64,000 nt of DNA, taken from Topomyia yanbarensis. Taxonomy: Eukaryota; Arthropoda; Insecta; Diptera; Culicidae. Below the pieces are notes generated by a model. That model was not told where the DNA came from. It did no database searches and saw only the letters and a program-made list of their open reading frames with translations. This document shows positions 32,166 through 43,450 of this stretch, piece by piece. Numbering within the stretch: position 1 is the first letter of the stretch; each line of letters begins with the position of its first letter. Where the stretch lies: positions 96,916,113 to 96,980,112 of the forward strand of contig NC_080672.1 in the NCBI RefSeq assembly GCF_030247195.1, written 5' to 3'. A program made the translations under genes and the position numbers.

Positions 32166-35100
32166 ATGGCGAAAAAGGGGAAAGCTAAAAATGGACCTGT
32201 GAAAACGGAGGCTCCTGCTGCTGATGCACCTGTAGCAGCAGAAACAGCCCCAACTGTGGCTGTGAAACCCGCGGAGGAACCTATTGAACTAGCTGAGAAA
32301 CCAATCGAAGAGCCCAAAATCGTAGAAGCAACGAAATCTATTGAGACGAAAAAGCCTGCATCACCCAAACAGAAACAGAAAGCTCCAACTAAACCAGAAA
32401 AAGAAGTTAAACCTAAAGAAGCGTCAGCCAAAGAACCAACCAGCCAGATTATCGCCCCCGTTCCGAATGGAACAGTAGCTCCGGGAGAATCTACGGCAGC
32501 CGAAGGAACCGCTAGCGAGGCAGAAGGTGTCCAAACATTAAAACGGAAGCGTAACCGCCGCAACCGAAAAAAGAAAGCAACCGGAGAAGGTGCGGAAGCT
32601 GAACAACAGCAACAGCAGAGTCAACCGACACCAGACGACCAAAAACCAAAAAAAGAACACAAGAAGAAGCGCGCGAAAAGGCTGCGTGCTTTGGCCCTGG
32701 CCGAGGCAGCTGCAACCGCTCAAATTGCCGCGGCCGAAGGTGCTATCGCTAGCACAGCCGCCGATGTTCAAAAGCAACCTGACAACGTAGATCAGCTGAA
32801 AAAGAAGATCGAGATAGCGGAAAAAGTACTCCAACAAGTGCAGCAGCAGGCTCATGAAGAGCAGAAGAAAGCAGATAGCTTGAAACCGGACCAGCAGAAT
32901 AAAAACAATAAACGTAACCGCAAAGATTCCGATTCGCAGAAGCTCATACAAAAGGAGGCAGAGGTAAAGAAAATCACAGAGGAAAAGAAAGAGATTTTAA
33001 GTGAGGCTAAGAAGTTACAGGAGCAGAAAGCCAAAAAACAACAAGAGATACAGAAGCTGCTTGCTGAAAAGGCTCTAAAAGATGAAGAAGCTAAGAGGCT
33101 CATAGAAGAAAAGAACCGCAAGGTTGCGGAGGCAGCTAAGCTTAATGAACAGAAAGCTCGCATCGAAGCTGTCGAACAGAAGATTAACGAATTGGAACAG
33201 TTGAAAATAGAGCTCCCTGTCAAGCAGGAGCCGCAACAACAACAACAACAACAGCGAGAAAGAAAGGAATCTGAGACGAACAAACAAAAGAAACAGCAAC
33301 GAGATAGAAAAGATTCGGAAGCTACTAAAAAAGCTAACGAACAGCATGCAAAAAACGATTCAGCGAAAAAAGAAACTGAACCCAAGAAATCGGTAGAGCA
33401 AAAATCACCAGCTGAAAAGAAAACAAACAAAGCAACAGCTGATAAAACCCCCACTGACAAAGTTGCTGCTGTAGAAAAGACTGTGCAAGGAAAGGCTGCC
33501 TCTGACAAATCTGCCGCAGTAAAAGCTGCCGCTGCTGGAAACGGTGCTTCAGAAAAAGTAACATCACAGAAAGCAGCCACGGAGAAAACCACCGCTGTTG
33601 ATAATGTCGACGCTGAAAAAGCTAGTGCTGATAAACTAGCTGCAGAACAAGCAATCGCAGAGAAAGTTGCGGCTGAAAAAGCGGCGGCGGAAAAGGCAGC
33701 CACTGAAAAAGCAGCCGCAGAAAAGGCTGCCGCTGAAAAAGCTGCCACTGAGAAGGCGGCCGCTGCAAAGGCTGCTGCTGAAAAAGCTGCCGCTGAAAAA
33801 GCCGCTGCAGTAAAAGCTGCTGCTGATAAAGCTGCTGCTGAAAAGGCTGCCGCTGAAAAAGCTGCTGCAGAAAAAGCCGCTGCGGAAAAAACTGCTGCAG
33901 AAAAAGCCGCTGCGGAAAAAGCCGCCATAGAAAAGGCCGCTACAGAAAAAGCCGCTGCAGAAAAGGCAGCTGCAGAAAAAGCCGCCGCTATTAAGGCTGC
34001 TGCTGATAAGATCGCCAAGGCTGTCGCTGAGAAGGCCGCAGCTGAGAAGGCCGCTGCTGAGAAAGCTGCTGTTGAGAAGGCTGCTGCTGAGAAGGCTGCT
34101 GCTGAGAAGGCTGCAGCAGAGAAGGTAGCTGCTCAGAAGGCTGCCGCTGAGAAGGCCGCTGCTGAGAAGGCCGCTGCTGAGAAGGCTGCTGCTGAGAAGG
34201 CTGCAGCTGAGAAGGTCGCTGCTCAAAAGGCCGCTGCTGAAAAGGCTGCCGCTGAAAAGGCCGCTGCTGAGAAGGCCGCTGCTGAGAAGGCTGCTGCTGA
34301 GAAGGTCGCTGCTCAGAAGGCTGCTGCTGAAAAGGCTGCCGCTGAAAAGGCTGCCGCTGAGAAAGCCGCCACTGCAAAGATCGCTGCTGAGAAGGCCGCT
34401 GCTGAAAAGGCCGCCGCTGAAAAGGTTGCTGCTGAAAAGGCCGCTGCTGAGAAGGCCGCTGCTGAGAAGGCTGCTGCTGAGAAGGTCGCTGCTCAGAAGG
34501 CTGCTGCTGAAAAGGCTGCCGCTGAGAAAGACGCCACTGCAAAGATCGCTGCTGAGAAGGCCGCTGCTGAAAAGGCCGCCGCTGAAAAGGTTGCTGCTGA
34601 AAAGGCCGCAGCTGAGAAGGCCGCTGCTGAGAAAGCCGCTGCTGAGAAGGCCGCAGCAGCAAAGGCTGCAGCCGAGAAAGCTGCTGCTGAGAAAGCTACT
34701 GCTGAGAAAGCAGCAGTAGAGAAAGCCGCTGCTGAGAAGGCTGCCATTGAAAAGGCCGCCGCTGAGAAGGCTGCTGTTGAAAAGGCTGCCGCTGAAAAAG
34801 CTACCGTTGAAAAGGCCGCCGCTGAGAAGGCTGCCGCTGAAAAGGCCTCTGAGAAGGCCATCACTGAAAAGGTAACTGCTGAGAAGCTCGCCACTGTTAA
34901 GGCTGCACCCGAGAAAGCAGCCACCGATAAGACTTTAGCAGAAAAATCTGCCGCTGAGAAGGCTAGTACAGAGAAAGCTACGAACGACAAGGCACCTGCT
35001 ACCGATAAACCAACAGCCGAAAAAGATGCAACCGTAAAAACCGTAACCGTGATCCCGGAGACTGCTAACGGATGTACTGACACAAAGAAACAAGATAACA

Positions 35101-36809
35101 AACAACCCGAAAAGAAACAAATAGACAGCAAACAGAAAACAGACAGTAAAGGGAATAATAAAAAGAGCAAACGAACTCCAAAAAGTAGTGTTTCCGAAGA
35201 TGAAAAACTTACCGGTTCAAAAAACGTGGAAAGCAGCGATTTTGTCTCATCTGTTAAACCCGAACCAGTTGTAGCAAAATCGCTAGAAACCGCCGCCATT
35301 ACTGCTGTTGCCGCTGCTTGTCCTGTCGCTGCATCGAAGCCAGAAGAATCCAAACCTGCAACGCCCGCAAAACCTTCTCCGATCGATCCGAAGAAGACAG
35401 CATCACCTGCCAAAACTAACGGAGCGCCAACGAAAACCAAACCACACCCTGCTCCGACGAACGCTGCTAAACCACAAACACCTTCAAAGTCACCCGAAAA
35501 GACACTGCCTAAAGTATCCACCCCGATTCCCACCAAGAAAGCACCGTCCCCGCCTAAAACGCTCCCGTCCCGAGCCTCACCTAAGCCAGGAACTCCTCCA
35601 ACAACTCCAAAACCTACTAAAAAACCTGAACTTCCCCCCAAACCTGAATTCCTCAAGAAGAAGTCTCCTTCGGTAGATAAGGAGAAGCTGCCAACAGCTA
35701 AATCGTCAACTCCTCCTGCAATACCACCGTCTCCTGCCGCAGAAGCTGCTCCACCACAGGTACCAAGTGCAACCCCAGCTCCTAGTCCTGCTCTTGAACC
35801 ATCCACCACTTCTGCTTCTGCTACTTCTGCCACCGTTCTTCCTACTCCGGATGCTAACACTGCCGCTGCCACCCGGTTAACGGAAGAACTGAACGGATCT
35901 GGTGCGAAAAAAGGTTCCACTAGTCCAAACAAACAAAAACCCCTCCCCAAAAAACCGGAAGTTCCCCCAAAACCCGACGTCCACAACAAAAGCGCAGTGA
36001 AGATGAAGACCCCAATCAAGCAACCCAATGCCACCGGAGCGAAATCATCGACGGTAACGAACGAACCGATACAGAATGTAAATGTGACATCAATTCAGTC
36101 TGATTCTAGGTCCCCAGCCACGGAGCAAAGTAGATCGGAAGCATTTAAAAAAAATATGGAAATTATTTCCACCCTCGCCGATATCCTACTGTCCTATCCC
36201 AAGAGAAAGAAAAATTCCGATCCAACAGACAATCCTAGCCCACCAACCTCATCCACACCATCTATTAATACAGTAGACAACACAAAAACCCAACCACAAC
36301 CAGATGCAGAGAACGCGCAAGAACCAAAACCTAAGAAATCAAAATCGAACCTTAATCTTGAGCGCATTCTATCGATTCTGCAAAGTACACAAAAACCATG
36401 TTCCAATGACAGCGATGTGAGCAGTATCCTCGGTTCTGGTTCTCCCGGCGCAGACGCAACGCCGTCTTCATCCTCACCATTGCCATCACCATCTGCATCC
36501 GTGCCACTTCCTGCATTAGTGCCGATGGCGAGCGCCGATCCAACTTCACCCCACCAAGCCCTTCTAACCAAAGATGCTATCCGTATTTTGATGCCTACCT
36601 TGCAGGAGGTAAACGTAAAGTTCAACGTCGAAAAACAATTGGCGGCCCTCAATGCGACCGCAGCAGCCGCCAAACTAATGCCGAAGACACTTCCCGCCGA
36701 TACGGAAACAACAGAAGAAGATGAACTCGAGGAAGAGTTTGAAGAGGAGGAAGAATCGATTGAATACAAATTTGCCCCTCGGCCGGTATTCCTCGCCACT
36801 AACTGTCAG
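32166..36809 (+). CDS. MYND-finger protein, giant low-complexity first coding exon
   Basis: The exon starts at 32146 after the acceptor TTTCTTTCGCAG. The ATG at 32166 (context ACAAAATGG) opens 1,548 codons with no stop, up to CAG followed by GTAAGA at 36810. Layout: Pro/Ala/Lys-rich N-terminus; basic, NLS-like clusters near residues 123-180 ([25 protein letters not shown]); Lys/Glu/Gln coiled-coil-like region at about 205-365; AEKAA pentapeptide array at about 490-915; a basic Lys/Ser region; a Pro-rich region at about 1050-1330 with many PxxP and PPKP words; and an acidic stretch near 1517-1535. It continues in frame into the MYND finger at 36865. The composition suggests a rod-like helical scaffold with a C-terminal protein-interaction module. 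The function is unknown; I do not recognise an ortholog by name. Long antisense frames over the array are shadows of the repeat. Confidence 0.85.
33640..34905 (+). repeat. coding minisatellite, 15 bp unit for AEKAA
   Basis: About 84 consecutive 15-base units (GCTGAGAAGGCCGCT and synonyms) encode AEKAA with variants AQK, ATA, VAA and IEK. Higher-order blocks of several units, such as [11 protein letters not shown], recur three or four times between 34100 and 34600. The unit is a multiple of three, so copy-number changes keep the frame. Confidence 0.9.
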
Positions 36810-36864
36810 GTAAGAACTGATATTAAATGGTAGTAATTCAGTTGTTAGACTTGGAAAATTACAG

Positions 36865-37823
36865 ATATGCAAGAATCCGCTTAGAAACATAATCCAGTGT
36901 GAAAGTTGCCGTATGGTTTCATACTGTACCGAAGAGCATCGACGTTCAGATTTTGCAACTCACAAGGATCTGTGCGGTGTTATCGTGGAACACGCTACGC
37001 GAAGAGGTAGCGATACTTGAATTTTTAATACCGACATCTATCGTTTAATAGCTGCATTTCTCACACAGGGGGACACATCTACAACATGGCGCACAAGTTA
37101 ACAGATGATGAGTATCGCAACCTTCGGGTGCATACTTTGAACCAGTCAGAACAAATGTTGAAACGGCCTCTTCAACCATTTGAACGAGAAATCCTGCTGT
37201 TCCCACGATCATGCTGTTCACCTAGCTGTCGCGAGTGGAGACAGGATCTATTGACCGAGTGCAAAGAGTGTCGTCAAATTTCTTTCTGCGCCGAGCATCC
37301 TGACCATCTGTTACCAACTCACAAGAAATGGTGCAAATCATTTTTCCTCTTTCAAAAGCTAATCCTTCGGCAGAAACTGCTTGGTCGCATCGAGCCAGTC
37401 CTACCAGTTCGAGTAGCCGGGAAATCGTTCACCATCCCACCAAACATCGACGAGGTTCTTAAGATGCTCTACAAAAATTCAAACGGTAATTTGCCTGTTC
37501 CAATCCTACCGGAAAACTATTTAAGATGTTCTTTACTTTCTACGAACAGCACTCCGAGACGAATGTGTTTACGCAACGCTGACACAGATCGCCACCGCAC
37601 CATTGACCGCTCTCCACGGGTACCTACAAACGGGCCTAAAACCAACGGAAACCTTCACCATCCATTTGGTCGGTGCAGAGTTGCAGTTTGAAGGTGACAC
37701 CCTGGACAAGTGGGAAGCATTCTTCCTTCACATTGTACCGGAAATCACCGAGCTGAGGGTGGTGTTCGTTGGCCCGGAACTGAACGTCGAAAATCTACCC
37801 ATCGACATTATTAGCCGAATTAG
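36865..37823 (+). CDS. MYND-finger protein, exons 2-3 (MYND and MSS51-like region)
   Basis: Exon 2 is 36865-37006 (acceptor ATTACAG, donor GTAGCG). It encodes a complete MYND finger starting CQICKNPLRN, then CESCRMVSYCTEEH and HKDLC, pattern C-x2-C...C-x2-C...C-x3-H...H-x3-C. Exon 3 is 37069-37823 (acceptor CACACAG, donor GTAAGT) and carries a second finger-like set (CCSPSC, CKECRQISFC, HKKWC). The end, FTIHLVGAELQFEGD and ITELRVVFVGPELN, resembles the C-terminal domain of MSS51/MYND proteins. The text is clean until PILPENY. Then two one-base losses seem to have occurred: the sensible reading is MFFTFYEQHSETN at about 37526-37563 in a second frame and VYATLTQIATAPLTALHGYL afterwards in a third. 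The downstream frame leaves two bases (AG), matching both terminal exons. Either assembly error or decay explains the shifts. Confidence 0.75.
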
Positions 37824-38744
37824 GTAAGTGGATCGTGGCCACACTGGTCCGGAATAGCAACGTTCATAACTGGCTGTTTTCTGGTAACTTCCCTATATTG
37901 TGGTTCCCTCTATCCAATGAATCTGAATTTGGCTATCAGTCGAATCATTGTCTTTTCACCCTTTAATCAACTCCCGACCAGTCTTTGATATTAAATTAAA
38001 AACAGATCTCGATGTGATGTTTCAGATAATGATTACTCAATACAATGATAATTAGGATTACCAAAACAAATAGCGATGGCTTGCACCACAACGCAAAGTA
38101 TGTGGAGAATAAAAATCCAAATTAACAATGTAGGCTGTGGTTACAAGTGTGAAAAAACTAACAGCCCGCTTCCAACTACGATGGATTCGGATATCGTAAA
38201 TAGTGGTCGCAGTGGCAAAGCTTGTCTCCAATATGATTACACGTTAAGGGGTTTAGCGGATCGAGAACTTTCAGTGATTTACATCAATTTCTCTGTCCAA
38301 GATAACAAAATTTTATTCAGCAACCTTTTCGTAACATGATTGTTCTTATTATAAGTAACTTATAAAAAATGAATCGAAAACGTTTTACAATCAACTGAGA
38401 TATGGACTTGGCCTCAAAACGCTATTACTTTCATCGCTGGCGGTGATCATAATATCTCGCGAATCGCTAAAATTATAAAAAGGGATTTGAAACGTTAGTT
38501 TATAGTGATCCAACGAAGGGTTACTCGAAAAAATCATTGCGATAATAATGACATTTTTTTTTTCTAAAAGTTGTTTTTGGTAGCTTTTTATGGTTTTTTG
38601 GCAATAGTAATAACACGCTGCTGCAAATAAAAACAAACAATGAATGAACTTTTCAAATTGTATTGATTGTAGAACTTCCTTACAGGACAATTCGTGTGAA
38701 AATTTCTTCTCGAGAGGGGCGGTTGTCTGGCTAAATGAAGACAA
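37824..38744. other. intron start, non-coding
   Basis: The first part of the 7.8 kb intron between exon 3 and the terminal exons. AT-rich, with no recognisable element or gene. Small frames on both strands look incidental. Confidence 0.5.
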
Positions 38745-39120
38745 AACGATAAACGAAAGTGACCTGTTACACCGACGGCTTTCTGATGGAGGGTGTCTAC
38801 TGTCGTGAAATGGGATTGGAATAGTCTCATTCGCTTAGTAGATACTGGAGTGTACTTCAAGCAGAAATCTTCGCGATTATGTGCGGGGTACAATCGGTCC
38901 TTCAGCAGAACGTATCCGGCTAAGTTAGATACTTCTGCTCCGATAGTCAAACTGTAATTAAGGGGATTAATCACGATTCAAGCTGGCTATTTGCATCCCA
39001 AATTGGAATAGAAGAACTATGCGTTGACAATACGATCAATCTCGTTTGGTGCCCAGACTTTCCGATATTACTGGTAATGAATGGGCCAACGTATTAACCA
39101 GAGTAGGCGCAGATTTACTT
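38745..39120 (+). pseudogene. LOA-clade RNase H fragment
   Basis: Broken plus-strand frames reproduce the LOA RNase H order: GVYCREMG-like text, LQAEIFAIMCGVQSVLQQ, CSDSQTVIKGINHDSS, then ITGNEWANVLTRVGADLL. It is closely similar to the LINE at 18770-20650 and is inserted in the host intron. Confidence 0.65.
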
Positions 39121-39145
39121 TGTTGGTTCAACTGAGAACGCCTCC

Positions 39146-39320
39146 ACAAGCGGCGATTTTGGAAAACGAAAAAGGCAGTTGTTTCTCACACCGTTGGGAA
39201 AATCTTCATGAAAATGAATCAATGTATTCGAGGCATTGGTAGAGTATTACTGATTTATTTTCATGAAGATTTTTCCAACGGTGTGAAGAAAAACTGCTGT
39301 TTTCGCTTTCCAAGATGGAG
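39146..39320. mobile_element. 175 bp foldback element
   Basis: Two arms of about 65 bases are inverse copies: GGAAAACGAAAAAGGCAGTT, TCTCACACCGTTGGGAAAAT and CTTCATGAAAAT against their complements ending at CTTTCCAA. The outer arm GAAAACGAAAAAGGCAGTT resembles the hairpin at 14072-14122. Confidence 0.75.
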
Positions 39321-39415
39321 AGTTTTTCCAAGCTTTCTCTGTTGAACCTTAATGGTGTTCTGCTTGTCATCTAGATTGGGTGTCACTGTAACCTTTTACG
39401 TTGACAGCACCACTC

Positions 39416-40927
39416 GCTCAGTCCGATTTCTCATCTTGCTCAGTTCAGAAGCTGTAAATCGCTTCGCTGCTTCTCGAAATGTCCGGTAACACCATCGATT
39501 CATGAAGTGGAGCAATTGTTGAAGGTGAATATGAAGCTCAACATAACAGAAGTTAATAATGTGCAATTCCATCATTTACGTCATGCGGTACTGATTACTA
39601 TCAAAAACATTAGTCAAGCAGAATTATTCGCTTCGCAGAATAACTTGAAGCACGTCGTCGAATGTAATGACATTTTATACAGCATCCCAACACACACCAA
39701 AAAATAATGAAATTTAAACGACATGTAAATCAATACGAATGTAAACATACAAAGATTGAATCAAAAATTACGTTAAAATCAATGCACTCAATTGGAGCAC
39801 CAAAAAGCATACAATTTTACACTTTCATTCGTGTAATATTACATGTCGTTCATTTCACTGCAATATTCGAGTAAAAATTCAGTAAAGTGCATTGGTTTTC
39901 CGTTTAAAGAAACTAATTTTCAATCCACGTGTAAAATTACAATAAAATTCGTTGAAGAAAGCACGACATGTCGCGTGTATTTGGGGTGGAACTTAATTTT
40001 ACATGTATATTCATGCTCCAAATATGTGCATGCAAATGAACTTAAAATTACAATATTTTTTTCTGTGCATATGTTGATAATGAGAGTATTGAAATAAAGC
40101 TACTTGACTTGGCACCACATACTAGTTATGTCGCTATCAAACAATTCATGTCAAAATACGGAGAGGTGCTAAGGAAGATACTTAAAGGAATTTCTTCCCG
40201 GGACTTCGCAACGGTGTTCGTGTAGTGAGAATGCGGCCGACAAAACGTATTCCCTCCTACTTGACCGTCTCAGGCAGATCACCTCAAGGTGTTGCATATT
40301 CTCAACGAACACTAGTTACGGACCCAGAGCAGATTCAGCCGCTACACCACGGAAAACCTTGCGCAGAGGCTGCTAAGAAAATTCCCCCTGCTACGACCAA
40401 AGCCGATATGCAGTCGTCGTATGCTAAACTACAACCGGTTGGTGAACCAACGACCTGGCAGTAACAAACACCAGCTCAACAACGATCGGGCCCAGTACCG
40501 CTAAACCAACTGTCATTACCAACATCGAAGTAACAACTATTACACCGAATGTCTTCAAACCAACAACCAACACCACCAATAAAGTATCGAACACCGATGA
40601 AGAAGGATTTACAACAGCGACCCGGAAGCACAAGAAACAAACAAGAACATCCTACCGTGGGCATTATGAATGCAGTACCGATGACGACATGGACGTGAAC
40701 GAAAACGCGAGAGAAGACAAACCGAATGACCCCCAAGGTGCGGAAGACTACGCACCCAATGTCTCACTACCTTGGAAGAGGATCTCAACACACAGCAGTA
40801 AGCTGCGTCAACAAGACCCTATGGACAATTGAAAGTTTGATTTTAATTTCCACATATTGTAAAAATTTTAAAAGACCTACGGCTCAGTTATGCTAACGCA
40901 TTGAGCCGCGTCAAATAAACAAAAAAA
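39416..40927 (+). mobile_element. gag-only retroelement, copy 3 (degenerate)
   Basis: It is flanked by CAGCACCACTC (39405-39415) and CAGCACGACTC (40928-40938), an 11 bp duplication with one mismatch. The plus-strand reading begins near EQLLKVNMKLNITEVNNVQF and resumes after an insertion with VDNESIEIKLLDLAP. It then has MRMRPTKRIPSYLTV, a knuckle remnant HHGKPC, and the tail EEGFTTATRKHKKQTRTS. The 3' end has the CGGCTCA...TGAGCCG stem, CGTCAAATAAACA and an A-tail. There is no ORF2. Confidence 0.75.
39697..40072. mobile_element. AT-rich MITE inside gag copy 3
   Basis: About 375 bases interrupt the gag text between IPTH and VDNES. The ends CACACCAAAAAATAATGAAA and, inverted, CACAGAAAAAAATATTGTAA are related. 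It is rich in ACATGT/ATTACA words. Ends are placed to within several bases. Confidence 0.55.
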
Positions 40928-41439
40928 CAGCACGACTCATTTTCGTTGCTCTTTGCACTGTTGTATGTCATATCCGATGATTGATAGATAAATTAAAGCA
41001 ACGTTACGATACGGTGTGCAAAGAAACGAATGCATAATTTTTTGTATATTGTAACGACATTTAATTAGCAAGGGACTGGAAGGTGTGAAATATTTTTTTC
41101 AATATTAAGAGCCATAGTACTCAAGAAAGAGCATGGAGTTGAAGTAAAAAAGTTTAGAAAAGCGTGGAGTAGGGTCATATGAGCAAGCTTAGAGTTTCCC
41201 GGCTACTTAACTCTTTGTCTTCCGCAACGCAGGGGTCAGGATCTTTTGGCATTAAATGCGAATCACCTGAGTCTGCGGTATGTCCGGACACTTACTGAGC
41301 TCATGCTGTCGGAAAAATTAAACTGCCCTTGTAGCGTCCTATAAAATTTAAATTGTTACTTGGGTTTGCATCTAGCCATACATCGAGTGAAGATAAGCGG
41401 CAACATTTTTGCTTTTTTGCTGTATTATTACCTGACTGA

Positions 41440-43450
41440 TCTTTCAATTTCTTATATCTCCCGTTATTTTTGTCTCGCCATTAGTGTTCTTCAAGTTTTC
41501 ACTTTGCAGCGAGCCGCTTATGAATGAATTCTTGTAAAAAAGACCTACCGGTTGTTTTTTTAGCATTGCAATCGGTCGGTACGAGTTGTGGTCGGAGGCT
41601 AGTTTTCCTTGGAATAAAGGCACAAATCTCCGATCAACATGGGGAACGTGCCATTTGAGCCAGACGCTACTGATTCCTGATTCCATCCTCAAGAAACCTA
41701 TAAAATAAATTCAACAAGCATTTATTGTTACATGATAGTACAGCAAGTGAGAACTCCACCATCGAAAACTGTGTTTCTTTCGCGGTATCGTGAGAGGACG
41801 CAGCGTGGTAGATCTTCTGTATAGGCGACATCGAATATCCAACGGTTTGAATATTCCACGCTCTTGTTAGTACTGTTTCGGTTTAGCATACGTCGGGCTA
41901 TGCCCCAAAAAGTACTTATCGATGTTTCTCTTGTTAACCCGTCGACGAACCGCGCCAGTGACTACGTTTCTTGACTTTCATCAATCTTTCCATTCATGTT
42001 TCTAATATCGCGTACTATCGATAGCTAGCGGCTAGCCCGTCATGCCGTGTACTCCAATGCCTGATGTCGAAGGAAGGTTGATTCGATTGCAGGATGTTTG
42101 ATCCCTGAAAGTAAGCCTCCATAGGAGTTTTCTGGATCTGGGTGAATAATATTAAAATCGCGGAAGTTGAGATTTATATTAGAAGTTAGCCATATTTCAC
42201 ATAGGGAACATTCATCACTATGTGTTTTAATGAATAAATTTCGGGGATAATACTTCTGCGATTCCACTATAAAACAGTGATCAGATCCGTGATTGCGTTC
42301 AATAAGTTGGCCATCGAAGGATACGATCGCTGCTATTGTTCAGTCAACTGTTTTAAAATTATTCTTACTATTGGTAGAATAGAACCAGCAAGCTTTTCGG
42401 AGGATCAGTAATGTTGAAAGCTGGAAATATCCAGTCCACAACGTCAGAAAATTAAAGGATACCGTTTTAGGCAGAGTTTCTGACTGTAAAATAGGAGCAA
42501 ATGGGTGTAATGGGATTTTCGGTGCCTGAAAAGTACTGGAAACTCCTGGTTTTATCTCAATTTCCAAAAACTAATATCTACGGATTTGTAGCAGCACTCC
42601 TAATTGATGAGTGATTTTTATTTTGTACCCCTGTTTGGGACAACCTAAGGCCCTTAAAAGTAAGCTCGGGTAAGGTTGGATTAGGTCTTTTCCTAAAGTT
42701 TCCAACAACAGTTTCCAAGCGAAGCCAAAGAATGCCCCTCGCAATGGTCGTTAAAGGCGTTATCGTCAGTTGGCGAGAGAGCGTATGGGTTTTTGGAGAT
42801 AAGTGAAACAGCTCTTTTAAGACCTTCAGCGAAAAAAAGACTGGAGCTACCTTTGGTGGATCGCTTTAGTTTATCCACGCGAAGTTTATACGTTGGGCGT
42901 GTCAGAAGTGTATGCGGAATTTCCCCACAGTAAACACACTTCTCAGCAGGCCTGCTGCCGGCATCATCCGCAGGACGTTCCCCACATTTGGCGTACCGCT
43001 GCTATGGCCTAGCTGATTGGAATTTGTAACAATTCATGACCAGCGGTACAAACAGACACACAGATAGACGCGTTCCTCCCACTTCTACGTAGTTCAGAAG
43101 TGCAGATCCGCGAAAGTCACGCCACTACTCTGATGCTTAGACTTCCCATCTTCAATGGACATTGAGTGCACTCCAAAATCTTAACTGATTGAAGTTTATG
43201 GTACTTAAAGCATAAAGCGGTCAACCCCATCATTCATCAGAACATCAACAGTTAAACCCGCATCACTTACAACACCGCCAATCTCCACATTTCTAGGAGG
43301 AATGTAGACGCGATATTCAATCGTGAAGAGACTACTACTAGCGATTTCGTTGGCCTGTTTCAAATCAGTCACGACTACGCGTAGTTTATCTGACAGGACT
43401 TTTGTCAATCTCAGTCACGGCCGAATAATGTTTTGTCAGCAGTTAAGCAG
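41440..43450 (-). mobile_element. degenerate Jockey/I-type LINE
   Basis: Minus-strand pieces are in order. ORF1-like text lies at 42690-43410 (VLSDKLRVVVTDLKQANEIA, then NVEIGGVVSDAG, then cysteine-knuckle remnants KCVYCGEIPHTLL). An endonuclease fragment at 42040-42270 has CEIWLTSNINLNFRDFNIIH and SYGGLLSGIKH. An RT block-1 fragment at 41440-41690 has VPLFQGKLASDHNSYRPIAM. All are broken by stops. The element lies in the host intron, antisense to the MYND gene. Confidence 0.6.

Noticed and set aside
34493..36034. 513-codon minus-strand frame rich in [10 protein letters not shown], and other long antisense frames at 32852-34018 and 33991-34662.
   Set aside because: They are antisense shadows of the AEKAA-coding repeat and of low-complexity codons. 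Their composition is fully explained by the plus-strand gene.
37500..37570. A tiny intron to explain the frame changes in MYND exon 3.
   Set aside because: No GT-AG pair removes the shifts while keeping the readable text on both sides. Two single-base losses fit better.
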